DNA of 64,000 bases from assembly GCA_023052935.1 (NCBI GenBank), contig CM041292.1, positions 36,338,639-36,402,638 of the forward strand. The letters run 5' to 3'. The DNA comes from Piezodorus guildinii (lineage: Eukaryota > Arthropoda > Insecta > Hemiptera > Pentatomidae). Made by a program: the position numbers and the translations under genes. The notes beneath the pieces are model-generated. The model was not told where the DNA came from and did not search any database. It worked only from the letters and a program-made list of their open reading frames with translations. Of this stretch, positions 1 to 11,739 are shown piece by piece (within the stretch, counting starts at the first letter, position 1; every line of letters starts with the position of its first letter).

Positions 1-339
1 ACTATTAGGATCAGTTACTTTGTTTAAATGCGCACACATCAGTTGAAAATTTTTAATATTTTTAACAAATATTGGTGGAGGTAGTGGTTCCCTGGGTATA
101 GGAGAAGATTCCATGGTTTCTTTTTCATTTTGGAGGATCTGAAATGGATTCGGTGTAAAAAACGGCGATTCATCAGTTAATCCTTGTGATGATGTGCTAG
201 GCTGTGGTTTAGATCCTAAAGAGGTAGCGGTCGATGGTGGAATCATTTTTTTATTATTTTCACGGCGAGGTCTCTGTTTTGTAGGAGACGAGTTTGAACC
301 TGCAGATCTAGATCTTTTACTTGTAGCTTTTGAGGACAT
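1..339 (-). CDS. Jockey-type LINE ORF1 (Gag-like), N-terminal part, runs off the left edge
   Basis: An open frame starts at an ATG (339-337) and continues without a stop for 113 codons to the window edge. The N-terminus is rich in Ser, Thr, Pro, Lys and Arg (MSSKATSKRSRSAG...), followed by a Pro-rich linker and then a segment reading PPPIFVKNIKNFQLMCAHL. That last segment resembles the start of the RNA-binding region of Jockey-clade ORF1 proteins, where a 'PPPI-hydrophobic' motif precedes the nucleic-acid-binding domain. Role, if the assignment is right: nucleic-acid chaperone of a non-LTR retrotransposon. No frameshift is seen in this part. The family assignment comes from remembered motif resemblance and from the abundance of Jockey elements in the window; an unrelated disordered-N-terminus protein is the alternative. 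Confidence 0.55.
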   Translation of the reverse strand, partial: MSSKATSKRSRSAGSNSSPTKQRPRRENNKKMIPPSTATSLGSKPQPSTSSQGLTDESPFFTPNPFQILQNEKETMESSPIPREPLPPPIFVKNIKNFQLMCAHLNKVTDPNS

Positions 340-2279
340 AACTTGATGTGTCGTGATTTAAAAGAATTTTCCATAGCATGTACCAATTTTGTAGTATCAC
401 GTGATACAAATTAAATCCGTGTTTTTAATCTGAGACCAAACCCACAAGTATCGAAAAATGGTGTGTGTATTTGTATATATTTAAAGCCTTGTTCTATAAC
501 AAAAATACATTTAATTATTGTTATAGGAATAGGATTTTATATATCTTTCCCCAAATTAGACTTAAGGAGAAGTGCTACTTAATATCACCGATTTAACACA
601 GTTTCGCAATTACTCGAGAACGCCTCCTATCACATGGATCAACTCATTTTATGAAGTTAGAATTAAATGACGCTAAGTATTAGCTATATTGTATCTAGAT
701 TAAAAATTTTCTTTCATTAATTAAAAAATTCTTATTAAAATTTGTTATGAAATAGAAAAAGTGATTAACTTAGGAAGAAAAAATATTAAGAGAACGAGGG
801 TATGAATGTTTTAATGGAAAGAAAACAATTGTTTAATAGGAAATAAATGTTATTATTAAAATTTATTTAAACTATAATCAATCAGATAATAATAAATAAG
901 TAAAATATGAAGAGCAAATTGTTTTTTTTTTTTTTTTTTTTTTTTGGTTTATCAAGTATATGAAAATATTTAACAAAATATTAGATCGATATAGATCAAA
1001 AGTAATATCTAGAATAAGGAGCATATCTAGAATAATTTGCAATAAAAACTTTTATATTAAAAAACAAAAAACAAATAAACATTTTTTTAAACAACAGGAT
1101 GTTTGCTAACAGATATTTTAATGATGAAATAAAAAGTTCTGAATCTAATTTCTAGAACTTTTGAAAAATTGCTGAAAGTTCATAGAAATAAACTGAAACG
1201 CGATATGTACACTTCTTCAAGTTATTTGAAAACCAATAAAAACATGCCGTATTTATTATATTTTGGGTATAGCTTAATGTGAATTTCCCCTGAAATAAAT
1301 TTTAATTTGAATAATATATGACTTAGGTGTAAGTGAATCTAACATAATCCCAAATTTTTAAATGTCAGCGCTTTTTTCAAAAAAAAAAAAAAATTAATTT
1401 ATACAAAAGAGAAAACTATCAGAAAAGTCTACATGAATCGTAACGTTCTAACCTTCATAATATTGTTGTTTGTTGGATCTATTGTAAAGCCATAAACGTT
1501 TAAATATTTTTACATGTATTGATTACCAACTTATGGTTTTACACACACAACACTAATCAACCAAACATAAATTTCTAAACAAACTGAAATTGTCTAATAA
1601 TAATGTTCAAGAAATATAACTGCCCGATCTTTTTTTTTTGTTTGCATACATTTCTTTTTTTTTTTTTTTTTTTTTTACAACCTTTATCGAAGAAGTTCAG
1701 TATTATAAGGGATAGAGCAAAAATAAAATATAGAAATTGTGTGCCAGCCAAATGTACTCCATTCCTTCTTCAAGATCTTAGAATTTCACAATTTTTTTTA
1801 GACGTTCTCCATTTATACAAAACACAATATAGTAAACAGAAAATATATTTCGAAGGGACTATGGCTGACGAGATAAGAGTTCGATCAATAGGAACAAGAT
1901 GAAAACTCTCCAACGTAAACTTCAGGACTAGATTAGATAAAAATCATAAATCACCCTCAGTAACGCCCCTGAGGAAATCGTTCAATTCGCGGTTGTTCGA
2001 CCGTTTTTTTTATCTTTTGAACTAGTTTTCATTCCACATCAGGTATTAACAATTTTAGGGCAAGTAAAAAAAGGAATAGAAATATTTATTAATTATAATG
2101 GACAGCCAGTTGAAATATAAATAACATTATTTAGATTAAAGTTAGATAATACAAATTTGATGATGATGATTAATTTTTATTAAAATTAAGTCAGATTAAA
2201 GGAAAGATATTACAATTGACTAATTTTACCAAAAAAATAATTTTTAATTAATCTAAAAATATTATAAAAATCGGCTTTG
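340..2279. other. AT-rich stretch without recognised gene
   Basis: Directly upstream of the ORF1 above, so its first few hundred bases may be the 5' UTR of that LINE. It contains T runs at 922-945 and about 1648-1677. The open frame at 1603-1902 is built around the second T run and has no coding character. Nothing else is recognised. Confidence 0.5.
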
Positions 2280-2489
2280 AATGGCTTTAAAAACGATGCA
2301 AAATTATCAAGCAATGGTTTATTATTTTCAAATAATTATATCAGAGTATGACAATTTACATAGTTTAAGCAATTAACTTATATTTATAGCCATAAATTAA
2401 TGAAAACCGCGACACTATTAATTTTCATTCAAAGAAAATGATCAAACACTAAACTAAGTTCAAAACGCTATATCTCATTAAACAGATTT
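2280..2489 (+). repeat. Dispersed repeat R4, left part (interrupted by SINE-B)
   Basis: The motif 'aaaacgatgcaaaattatca...caatggttta' recurs at about 45420 and 63755 (+) and, inverted, at about 54290-54430. The repeat resumes after the SINE at about 2880-3010, where 'cttgaaacgtaag' matches 45735 and about 61060. The nature of R4 is unknown; it may be a degraded DNA transposon. Confidence 0.45.
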
Positions 2490-2870
2490 CAATGATTATT
2501 ATTATTTTTGTTTTTGTTTTGTAGGGAATTCGATTCTCTACCGTACAGCACTAGCAAGGAACGGATTTTTTTTTCGTTGGCGCGACAGACCGTGTAGAGG
2601 ATGGCCGCTCGGTATAATCTGCTGCGAAAATAAACTCGCGATTCTCGATGATATTCCATAAGGGTTTGGTCATCACTCCCTAAGCCTATTTTTGTGAGTG
2701 ACCTCAAGTTGGCTGACAGGTCTAACCTACCCGGGAGAGAGGCTTTGAGTGAATCCTCATTTAGTTAAATGTTTAAAAAGTCCCTGGGAAAAAAGACTGG
2801 GATTCGAACTCACAACCTTTGGGATGGGAGACTAGAGCACTAGCCCAACTCAGAATGCGGTCTCCCGTGG
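2490..2870 (-). mobile_element. SINE-B copy 1 (tRNA-derived), with target-site duplication
   Basis: It matches the copies at 34899-35194 and 59655-59958. The tRNA-like head is at the high-coordinate end on the minus strand, with a B-box-like GTTCGAATCCC and a clover-leaf-like 'aggttgtgagttcgaatccc' stretch. The tail at the low-coordinate end is T-rich on the + strand. A 9-bp duplication, aacagattt, flanks it at 2481-2489 and 2871-2879. The ORF across it is not coding. Confidence 0.7.
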
Positions 2871-3010
2871 AACAGATTTAAGAAATTCTAAAAATTAATA
2901 TTTTTTTAAATAAATTGGTATTCATAAATTACCACGTCAAACGGAAATAAAAAAACAAAAAAAAAACGTTTCGGGTACTATGTTTCTTGAAACGTAAGAC
3001 CTCAAATTTT

Positions 3011-3665
3011 GGAGAAGGTATTTTTTAAAATTAAATAATAATCCCTAATAAATATTTAATTACGCTATAGACGATTTTAATTATGTTTGATAGAAAAGTA
3101 AAAACGTAGATTGCTACACAGAATCTCTGCGAAATTCTGAATTGACGATAGGTCAAATGACATTCGTGCTTGACAGGACTTTAAAATTCGCACCAAACCG
3201 GTTTTGAGACTTTCACGTTTAATACCTAACTGATAGTAGATAATATTATTAATAAATTGGAAAAAGTCGAGGATAAAAGTAAAATAGTGATAATATCATC
3301 AAATAAGTTGTATTAATAGACAATATCAACTTAGGTATATATATATTTATCTCACATTGCATCAGTTAAGAGGAAGAGAATTGGAAATATTTCAAGTAAA
3401 ATGTTTATAGATTTCAGGAAATATAATAAACAACAATCTTACAAGGTTATAATAGTCATGACATATAGTCAGTCTAGTGGATAAAAAACTCGACATATAT
3501 TAATCATTATTTATTCTGTCGTTTCAGCTGTGTAGCTGAAATAGGAAGAACTTGGTAGGGTAAACTCTGTATCTATGAAGTGGGTACACTGAAATCGGGG
3601 GAAAACCTGGCGTCCTTTCTCGCTAGGCCGTGAAATAGTAAGAACCCATGGATAATATGGTTACA

Positions 3666-3709
<44 letters not shown>

Positions 3710-4340
3710 TTACGATCCCGAAGGTATAAGTTTAAGGGTAAATTGTTAGAATAAATCATGAACGTAGAATAGATTTTTCATAATTAAATTTTATGCTTTA
3801 TTAAAAAGGCCGCTTATGAGATTTGTATATAATTGCAGTATAAGAAGATAATTTTCGGTTTTGTTATTTGGACAGTGCTTGATAATCAATTTCATAATAA
3901 AGTGGATTGTTCCATTTTAATACTTAATACTTAAAGTAAGGCATAACACACTAAGACAGTCCATTTAGATTTTATTTATTAAAAATTATTGTTAGTTTCG
4001 GGGACTTGAGCTATTCATCTTATAATAATTCATATTTTTCTTATAAGTAATAAACAAATCTGCTTAAATCTTAAATATGGTAGCAAACCATTACAATCTG
4101 TTAATGGTTGTGAAGAAACAACTGACCAAGAAGCCCTTAGCAGACTGATGATATGGGATCTTTTCCACCCTATCATTTAAATGAAAATGATAATAAATTA
4201 TGGGCTTAAAGAACATGTAATAAATGAAATGATTTAGTAGCCGACTTAAATATTTGATCAGTGATTTCACAAGGGAGAGAGGTCATCTGTGGGGTAATGT
4301 ATAGAGATATAATTTAAGCGTACAATATAAAAAAAATAAA
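3011..4340. other. Unassigned AT-rich stretch with a 40-bp T tract
   Basis: No coding frame or known element recognised. A pure T40 run lies at 3669-3708, preceded by a GC-richer 100-bp segment (about 3570-3668). That combination suggests a retroposed sequence in minus orientation, but no family can be named. Confidence 0.4.
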
Positions 4341-4349
4341 TAAATAAGT

Positions 4350-4531
4350 AAGGTTAGCCGTCCTTAGGAGGTAAGTAAGATGGTGGTTCCGAGCCTGTGC
4401 GATAACAGGTAGTCGCTAAAGGTCTCTATCCTTAATTAAACTTATAAAGGAAAAATTTAGGACTCTTACTGTAGAATCTTCTGATTAGCCACAAGAGTAT
4501 AAAATGACATTAAATAAATAAACAAACAGCA
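4350..4531 (+). mobile_element. SINE-A fragment (3' part)
   Basis: It contains the SINE-A body (ccgtcctt..gagg, gagcctgtgcgat..caggta, cactgtag..atc) and the characteristic tail taaataaataaacaaaca. The tRNA head is missing. Confidence 0.7.
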
Positions 4532-5052
4532 TACGAGAACGTTATAGTGACAAGACGTTTTAACCATTCTCAATTAGGATGGTCTTGGGACTTTAATATT
4601 TTAAACTTTTCCCTCTGGTTAGAATACGTTAATAACTTGTAAGATAAGTCTTTTTCTTCTGAATTGTAGTACTTAAATGAAAATAAAAGCTATAAAATAC
4701 ATATTCAGAATTTCAAAGGTGTCTTCAGCTGTCTGAAACTTGATAAATTCATCCGTTCTATTCAAATATCAGCAACATAGCATATAAGGTTAAACCGATT
4801 ACGATTAAGTCGAGTGTGGTCACAGTAAATGTTAAACCTATAAACATTGTCAACTGAGGAAATATTGTCCATATGAAAAAAAATACAAATATATATAATC
4901 TGATCGCTATATATGTTATCTTAGATTAATATAACCTAAACCTTAATAGTTAAGATAATGATGTTTGATGGTGTAATATGGGATGATCATAGGTGAGGAT
5001 GAAGGCTTTATAACGTAACTGACAGCCTAGCACCACACCTCGTAGTAAAATG

Positions 5053-5202
5053 TCAAGAGAGAAATTCGGTTGTGGATAGCTCCGATCTTTTAGGCCGTTC
5101 TAAATTAGGCCGAAGAGAATTTCTTCTTTGAGAATAGATGTTGTGATCTAAGCTGGCGTCTGGAATCTCTATAGAAACTCCGGGTAGTCCTGTCATCAAC
5201 AT
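5053..5202 (-). CDS. Unrecognised small ORF (49 codons)
   Basis: ATG at 5202, stop at 5055-5053. The translation (starting MLMTGLPGVSIEIPDASLDH) has a balanced amino-acid composition unlike the AT-driven frames around it, and reads like a real protein segment. No homologue is recognised. It lies in otherwise unassigned DNA between SINE-A copies and may be a fragment of a degraded transposon protein. Confidence 0.2.
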   Translation of the reverse strand: MLMTGLPGVSIEIPDASLDHNIYSQRRNSLRPNLERPKRSELSTTEFLS

Positions 5203-5688
5203 CTTACCTCACTAAACAGACCTACGTATTTAGTAGACGGATGTGCTCCAAGCACTAATCAGACTGTCCTTTTGAGTTTACTAAGATTGGAAAAATCATG
5301 GTACGCCTTCAGCCATATATTAGAACTATTTAAAATACTAATTAAAATTGCGGTAGTAAGATTACTACTTAATATTGATATTGTTGGCTTAATATTGTAC
5401 TAATTAATATTGAGGTAGTTTTATGAAACTCTAAAGATCCTGCTTAGTGATTGATTTAAGGAACACATTCATTCATTCGCTTCATTCATAAAAAAAGACC
5501 TTTAGTAGAGTGAAAGCGATTTGCTAGTAGGGAAGCGTGAAGCGGGGCACTTCGCGGGAAGCAGTGCACTTAAAGGAGATTTTTACAATAATAAAGGCAA
5601 TTTTTAAAAATATTAATAAAATAAAATTAATTTTTCAGAAAGATACATATATTTTTGACAATTAATTGACTCTAAATGCTTTCAAAAT

Positions 5689-5973
5689 TTTGTTTGTTCA
5701 TTTATTTAACGTCACTTTATGCTACTATGGCTAATCGGACGATGCTACAATGGGAGACCTAAATTTTTCTATCCAGGTTTAATTAAGATAGGGATCTTTA
5801 GCGAGTACCTGACATCCCACAGGCTCGGAACCACCTTTTAACGTTCCCTCCGACGGCATAACTAAAGAATGTTTATTCCCATTAAAAAAAATCCTAGGAC
5901 CACCTGCTGGTTTGAACCCGTGACCTTTGGCATAGGAGGCTGTTATGCTTGCCACCCAGCTATAAGTGATCCC
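5689..5973 (-). mobile_element. SINE-A, near full length
   Basis: On the minus strand it reads: tRNA-like head (gggatcacttatagctgggtgg; B box ggtttgaacc on the + strand), body, then the taaataaa..caaac tail at the low-coordinate end. About 285 bp, in line with the other complete copies (12983-13271, 57234-57518). A pol III promoter of A/B-box type is expected within the head. The ORF crossing it is a shadow. Confidence 0.85.
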
Positions 5974-6034
5974 ATTTTTCAGAAGCTTTTTTACGCCACA
6001 TATCATTAATTTCATCTACTTCTTATCTATGAAA

Positions 6035-6176
6035 TATTGAATAGAATAGAAAATAATTTTTATTCTGGGACTGGGTTCCCTAAGAATAACAGGTCCTAGG
6101 GCTACCAGTGGTTTTGAACCCGGGACCTTGAGCATAGGGGGCTGTTATGCTAGCCACCATTCTAAAGGTAACCCCT
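6035..6176 (-). mobile_element. Composite of a LINE 3' end and a SINE-A head
   Basis: 6035-6090 (aataatttttattctgggac) repeats the 3' end of the CR1-like LINE found at 41178-41240. It is directly joined to the SINE-A head sequence at about 6092-6176 (ggttttgaacccgggacctt). The junction may come from template switching or from sequential insertion. Confidence 0.5.
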
Positions 6177-6329
6177 TGAAAATTTTATAATAGCAATAAG
6201 TATTTTTGAAGTTTACGTATCGGTACTTTTTTTCCAATTTTCAAGTCTCTGTGACTACAACCAGTGCTTTCTTATGCCAGCAAATTTGGTATCCATTATA
6301 TCAAATGTTGTCAAATATAATGAAAAAAA

Positions 6330-6877
6330 ATGTGGTGCGCGCAAGACACGACTTTCTCCTACCTCGGTTATTAACAAAAATTTAAGAGCTATTAATAAAT
6401 TTGGAATTGGAAAAAATTTAAGGTAATTCAAATACAAGCTTCTGTTTCGTTGGAAACATATGATTTTTATTAAATAATATAACTAAATTAAATAGCTAAG
6501 TATGACGATGAGTTAATGCCCTATTTGTCACTTTAAATAACTTTTTACAATTTTGTGTATAAAACAGTATTTTATCGAAAATCTTACTCTTTTCAACTAT
6601 ATATTATTCGTATTTATTACTGCTCTTATTATAAAAAAGAACAAAAATTACATAAAAATATATTTTTGCTCTTTTATCCTTTACTTTGTTAACTAATTCG
6701 TTTAACTTATATATTTAGCCGTTCCCCATCAATGCTGATAAGTTGATATGGTTAATCTTTTAGATTGTACAAAATTAAGGATACTTTATAGAAAAAACAA
6801 AACAAAAATTTAAAATCTAAGTCATGTCAAACAGTTTCAGAATGAAACATATTAAAATTTCATATTAAAGTCCATTA
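6330..6877 (+). mobile_element. Family-H repeat (DINE-1/Helentron-like), 5' part, split by LINE
   Basis: It begins with the family-H 5' signature (..tggtgcgcgcaagacacgactttc), degraded here, and continues through the conserved body. It is interrupted at 6877 by a Jockey insertion and resumes at 7555. Family features are given under 44019-44899. Confidence 0.65.
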
Positions 6878-7554
6878 CGAACCCTTCAGTATCACATCAC
6901 AGCCATTGAGGAATGGTGCTAGAACTAGAGGATTAAAATAAATCCTAACAAATCCCTCCAAATTACCTTTACCCTTCGTCGCAAACCGATGACTTCCTGC
7001 CCCACTGCATCCTTTAATAATACCCCACTCATACCTGTTGAACAAATCCGTTACCTAGGACTCCATCTTGACAAACGTCTTACATGGAATCCCCATACGC
7101 GACTTGAACGACAAGAAACTGCCCATAGATACCGATCACTACAACACTTACTAGACAAACATTCAAAACTTCCATTTTATTACAAAAAGCTGATTTATGT
7201 TACCATCATCAGACCCATCTGGACATATGAAATCGAGCTTTGGGGCTCTACTAAACCATCTAATTCCTCTCGCATTCAATCCTTACAATGCAAAATCCTT
7301 CGCAAAATCCTAAATGCTCCTTATTTCGTTACGAATAAAATCGTCCATCATTCCCATCTATTCCTGACAACCCTTCGAGGCGATTGAAAAGACGATGGCC
7401 TCGAGACCTACTTTAATTAAATTGACATTTAAGTGGTACCACTAGGTAGTTTCTTCACAAGACATTATCACGCCCATAAGTGTAAATTAGCCCATTTACT
7501 TGTTGTATATATTGTATGTACAGTTGTAAATATCAATAAAATATTTTTAAAAAA
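6878..7554 (+). pseudogene. Jockey-clade LINE (J1), 5'-truncated, RT C-terminal fragment
   Basis: It encodes the region after the reverse-transcriptase palm: the 6989-7387 frame reads YLGLHLDKRLTWNPHTRL and later RPIWTYEIELWGSTKPSN, hallmark strings of the Jockey group. It ends with the J1 3' UTR (acagttgtaaat..caataaaa) and an A-rich tail. About 120 bp of the C-terminal coding region is deleted: the frame jumps from FVTNKIVHHS to the terminal PRRLKRRWPRDLL region, which continues out of frame. A near-perfect 9-bp duplication (agtccatta/agcccatta at 6869-6877 and 7555-7563) shows target-primed insertion into the family-H repeat. Confidence 0.85.
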
Positions 7555-7893
7555 AGCCCATTAAATTTTATATCCATATAACGAAGTTAATTAATAATCG
7601 TTACAGGTGTTTTTGATAATACCGTAAAAAGGTGCAAAATGGTATAAAATGGCTTCTGATGAGCCAATTTTGATGGAAAAACTTGTTGAAACATCTCAGA
7701 CGTATGGTTGTCTTAAATATGAAATTTCAGTTTTTTTCGACTTTTCGTTTTCGAGCTAGACTTACCGCACACACATCTTTTCGGACGACATGGTTATTTC
7801 GACTCAGCGAATCTTAAAACGCGTATTTTCGTTAAAAATTTGAATTCCAAAATTTTCACGATCGAAATGCTTTCCCTTACTATATATATTGAT
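7555..7893 (+). mobile_element. Family-H repeat, 3' part
   Basis: Continuation of the copy split at 6877. It has the family-H 3' end (cacgatcg..atgctttcccttactatatat..taggtaagtgaaagta). Confidence 0.75.
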
Positions 7894-7924
7894 AAATAGG
7901 TAAGTGAAAGTAATAAGTACAAAT

Positions 7925-8230
7925 TAAATATTTGAAATAAACTTTTTTCCCTTCATACCAAATCCTCCAAATTAAAACTGAAACAGAAACTAAATACATA
8001 CACTTACTCAAACCGACCTGGGCATAATCCTCACAACTATACTTAAAAATGAGTCAAATTTTTCAAACCAAAATTTTACGATTCATAACAAGTGCAACAC
8101 AGTACATTGCTAACAAATATTTAGATACACTTACGAACAGTGGACTAACACATAAGGACTCTTTATCTGCGATTTCATAATAAATTACACGGACGTTCCA
8201 ACAGAATTAGAGGAGGAAATTAAAAAGGTA
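7925..8230 (+). pseudogene. Degenerate Jockey-like RT C-terminal fragment (second lineage)
   Basis: Read on the + strand, it contains KPTWAYSSQLY and FQTKILRFITSATQYIANK. These match the layout of the Jockey C-terminal region (R/KP-W-Y-x-x-x-L-W; QxKxLRxIxxAPxYVxN) with several stops. It diverges clearly from J1. Confidence 0.5.
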
Positions 8231-9002
8231 TTGGATGCGAGATCTCCTGAGTTAACTCATAGTCGATCGGAAGACGTGCCGCTGAGTTCTGATCCTTCCT
8301 CATACCTCACATGTCAACATTCGTACATGATTCTTCACATTTTCAAATTGTCTTTGCACGTTTTAAATGTACAATTTTATTGCAGTAAGACACGCACAGT
8401 TTGTATATTTTCTATTTTTTATGCAGAACAATAAGGTGTTAATATAAATTTATTTAGTTCTAATAAAAAAGGAATTGAACATCTATTCAAACACACAAAT
8501 TCCAACCCCCAATGCGAAAGGACAGCCTTATTGTCTTGTTTGACGTCGATTAAAATCGCTAACCCTCTATACCAGAAAGTTGCTCTCTGTTGTTAATTTT
8601 GCAAGTATTGTATATTTATTCATATTTTCTAGAGTATTTTTTTTAGCGCTTTACTGTAAAAAAAAAAAAAAAAAAGTGATTAGGGTGAGGCCTTGAAGAT
8701 ATTGAGTGTTTAGAAAACAATGGGAGGAAATAAGCGTGAAGTAGAATTAAACAGGCTAGGTGGGCTTTTGGAAATTTCATGCTTTCCTCACGAGGAGAGA
8801 TTTTATTAAAGAGATTAAAATAACCTTTACTCATAGATCCGTAATAATTAACAATAATGATTTATTTATTTAGAGTGATACCCATACAGATGAATCTGGC
8901 ATGTATAGCAAAAATAAATAAATACATCACCAGCATATTCGAATAACCACCTACGAGTAGAGGATCTCAAATATGTCTCACCGATTTTGATGATTTTTTT
9001 TT
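8231..9002. other. Unassigned stretch
   Basis: No supported gene. Near its right end (about 8950-8995), 'gaggatctcaaatatgtctcaccgatttt' resembles the beginning of the ORF at 25583, so a remnant of that repeat may be present. Confidence 0.35.
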
Positions 9003-9396
9003 TTAATAGATTTATTGCTATTTACAACTGTATAATGATATACATCTAGTAAATGAGATACAAGATACAAATGTCATGGATTCACATGTGGGGATACTAC
9101 CCATTGGCAGCTCTCCAAAGACTATGTTAAACTAGAAGGTCTCGTGGCCATCTTATTTTCAGACGCCTCGGAGGATTATCAAGGATTGTAGAGGAAGCAA
9201 GGATTGAAACAAGTGGATTAGAGTAGGAATGGAGTTCGTCATGAAAGGAGTGGTACCTGGTTCGAGCCAAGTCAGCAACATAGGGAACGTTAAGGTCTTT
9301 ATGGATGAGTTTATTTGTGACAAAATAAGGAGCGTTGAGGATTTTTCGAAGGATTTTTGATTGCAAGGATTGGAGAAGTCAGACAAAAATCAGACT
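9003..9396 (-). pseudogene. Jockey LINE J1, short 5'-truncated copy
   Basis: Minus-strand reading gives the J1 C-terminus (SKILRKILNAPYFVTNK, then DLNVPYVADLARTRY, then PPRRLKIRWPRDLL) and 3' UTR. Frames 9127-9366 and 9159-9386 both cover it; the first is the J1 frame. The RT core is absent. Confidence 0.85.
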
Positions 9397-9446
9397 AGAG
9401 GCATTTCCAAAATAATTAGCGATAAAAAGAGCTTAAGAACTCAATA

Positions 9447-10490
9447 TATTTTTTTTATTGAAATTTACAACTGTACAAAAATACATCAAGTAAATATGCT
9501 GTAATGTTATAACACATGAAATGAACATGAAGATAAACTGCCCATTGGCAGCACTCTTTGGTAGTGAGTCTAAAGAAGAAGGTCTCGAGGCCATCTTCTT
9601 TTCAGACGCCTCGGAGGATTATCAGGAATGGAAGAGGAAGCAAGGATTGAAACTAATGGATTAGAGTGGAAGTGGAGTTTTTCATGGAAGGTGTGATACC
9701 TGGTACGGGCCAAATCAGCAACATATGGAACATTAAGATCATTGTGGATGATTTTATTCATGACAAAGTAAGGAGTGTTAAGGATTTTGGATTGTAAGGA
9801 TTGGATATGGGAAAAATTTGATGGTTTAGTAGAGCCCCAAATCTCTACTCCGTAAGTCCATTTCGGTCTGATGATAGTCATATAGATGAGCCTTTTGTAC
9901 TTAAGTGGAAGGTTAGAGCGGTTGTCTAGTAAGTGTTGAAGTAGTCGAAAACGTCGGGCAGTTTCTTGTCTTTTCAGTCTTGTATGAGGGTTCCAAGTAA
10001 GACGTTTGTCAAGGTGCAGTCCTAGATATCGGATCTGTTCAACCGGGACAAGAGGAGTGTTATTGAAGGATACTGTTGGGCAGGATTTCATAGGTTTACG
10101 ACGAAGGGTAAAGGTGATTTGGTGGGATTTATTTTTATTCTCCAGTTCTGACACCATACTTCAAGGTCTTTGATGTGTGATTGAAGAGTTTGGGAGGCAA
10201 TAGTTGGATCGTTGTTGACTGATAACACACATGTGTCATCAGCATAGGTAGAAAGGAAAGTGCTAGGATGGGACGGGATATCAGCTGTATAAAGGATGGG
10301 TCCTAGAATACTGCCTTGAGGAACACCTGCATACTGATTAAAAAGGGATGAACAGGAACGGTTATGATTTACTTTGAAGGACCTGTCTTTGAGATATGAC
10401 TGGATAATAAGGAAGTATGTAGTTGGAAGGAATTTACGGAGTTTGTAAAGCAGTCCCGGGTGCCACACTCGGTCAAAGGTCTTGATGAAT
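9447..10490 (-). pseudogene. Jockey LINE J1, 5'-truncated RT (about 1 kb)
   Basis: Two frames cover the RT. 10468-10088 has the palm motifs GVPQGSILGPILY and YADDT (catalytic Asp pair). 10157-9570 has the thumb and C-terminus (YLGLHLDKRLTWNPHTRL; PPRRLKRRWPRDLL). A frameshift near 10130 separates them. The 5' truncation falls at the FDRVWHPGLL motif just upstream of the palm. The low-coordinate end carries the 3' UTR (ttacaactgta...). Dead copy. Confidence 0.9.
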
Positions 10491-10667
10491 TTTTAGGAAT
10501 AAAACTAGACATTATTCCATTGTACTCTGATAAATATTAATGGTCAACTTCCTAGGAGTCGCGTGAAACCTTTGGTTATAGCAAAACCATTAAAATATTT
10601 ATGTTTTATAGTTAGTTATAACTCTTTAAATGTAAACAATCTCGTTAAAAATGTACTTTTAATAAAA

Positions 10668-10975
10668 GATGAGGAAGATGGTTGGGATTGCGGTCATCAG
10701 AAAGAAACACTCATTAAAAAGTAGAACTTATTTTAATTGTGTTTACTTATTACTAACGGCCTACATTGTGGGCCTTCATCAGTGTGACTTTGAGAGGTGT
10801 TTAAAGAAGTGGATGATAAAAATATCAATTCTTTAGACACCGTTTAAAGAACCTTAAGAACCTCGAGTCGCCCTGATGTAGGTCCAAACGTCGACACAGA
10901 ATTAAATTAAGTACTGCTTTTTAATGTGTGTTTCTTTCCGATGACCCCATCCCCAACCATCTTCCTCATCTAATA
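10668..10975. repeat. Foldback repeat with degraded hammerhead-like motif
   Basis: The left arm begins 'gatgaggaagatggttggg..tgcggtca' and the right arm ends with its complement 'tgacc..ccccaaccatcttcctcatc'. The interior contains ctgatgaaggcc..ggcc on the minus strand (about 10765-10795) and ctgatgtaggtccaaacgtc on the + strand (about 10873-10893). Both are damaged versions of the motif that is intact at 33801-33839. It is the same family as the large foldback at 25649-34123. Confidence 0.65.
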
Positions 10976-10983
10976 TTCTCAAC

Positions 10984-11455
10984 AACAATAGTCAATGCTC
11001 CCTATTATGTTACAAACAAGACATTACACAATGATCTGAATATCCCATTTGTCCTCGATCTAATTCCATATAAATTCCTAAACTTCCAACAGAAGCTTAC
11101 TCACCTTCCTAATCCCTTATCCCAATCCCTATTTAGCTAGTTCCAGCCATCCCTATTACCCTCCTCGTAGGTTAAAACGGCAGTGGCCTAGAGACCTCTT
11201 ATAACTAAGCAATGCTGAGTGTTGGCAATGGCCAGTTTCTCGACCCATGCCTGAGAGTCTGTGGCTCTAGCGCCCTCTCTCAGTCTCCACTGGCTTATTA
11301 GACTTGTGACGCGACTGACTGAGAAGCGCTGGGATCTCCTGGCCTCGGGCCCCGACACCCACTTGTGACCGTCTGGTTTTGATTCGGAGTTCTCAGGGGC
11401 AGTATGTAAATATTGTATATAAGTATGAATGTGACCTAGATTATTATTATTTATT
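10984..11455 (+). pseudogene. Divergent Jockey-like LINE 3' end
   Basis: It encodes NAPYYVTNKTLHNDLNIPFV, then after a stop a PPRRLKRQWPRDLL-like end. This is followed by a GC-richer 3' UTR (about 11206-11400) and a tatttattt-rich tail. It is a different lineage from J1. The frame at 10928-11140 covers only part of it. Confidence 0.7.
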
Positions 11456-11661
11456 TATTTTATTTTCTTTTGTATTTATTTAGGGTTATTTATTCTTCTT
11501 TGTAATTTTTTTTATTTTTATTTATTTAGTATTTATTCATTTTTACTTATTTATTTAGTGAACATAAGGAATGAATGACTTCTTATAGCATTAATACTCA
11601 TTGTCCATGATTGTGGCAGGTTGTATTATTTCTAAAAAATACAATTAAAATAAAAAATAAA

Positions 11662-11667
11662 ATATAT

Positions 11668-11732
<65 letters not shown>
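11662..11732. repeat. (AT)n microsatellite
   Basis: About 70 bp of alternating AT/TA. The minus-strand ORF of repeated Tyr-Ile across it is an artefact. Confidence 0.95.
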
Positions 11733-11739
11733 TCAATGG

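Noticed and set aside
1603..1902. 99-codon ORF with a Phe run
   Set aside because: Driven by a T tract; no coding composition downstream and no motif.
3669..3708. T40 tract as the poly(A) of a processed pseudogene
   Set aside because: The adjoining 100 bp show no coding similarity I can recognise and no target duplication is evident.
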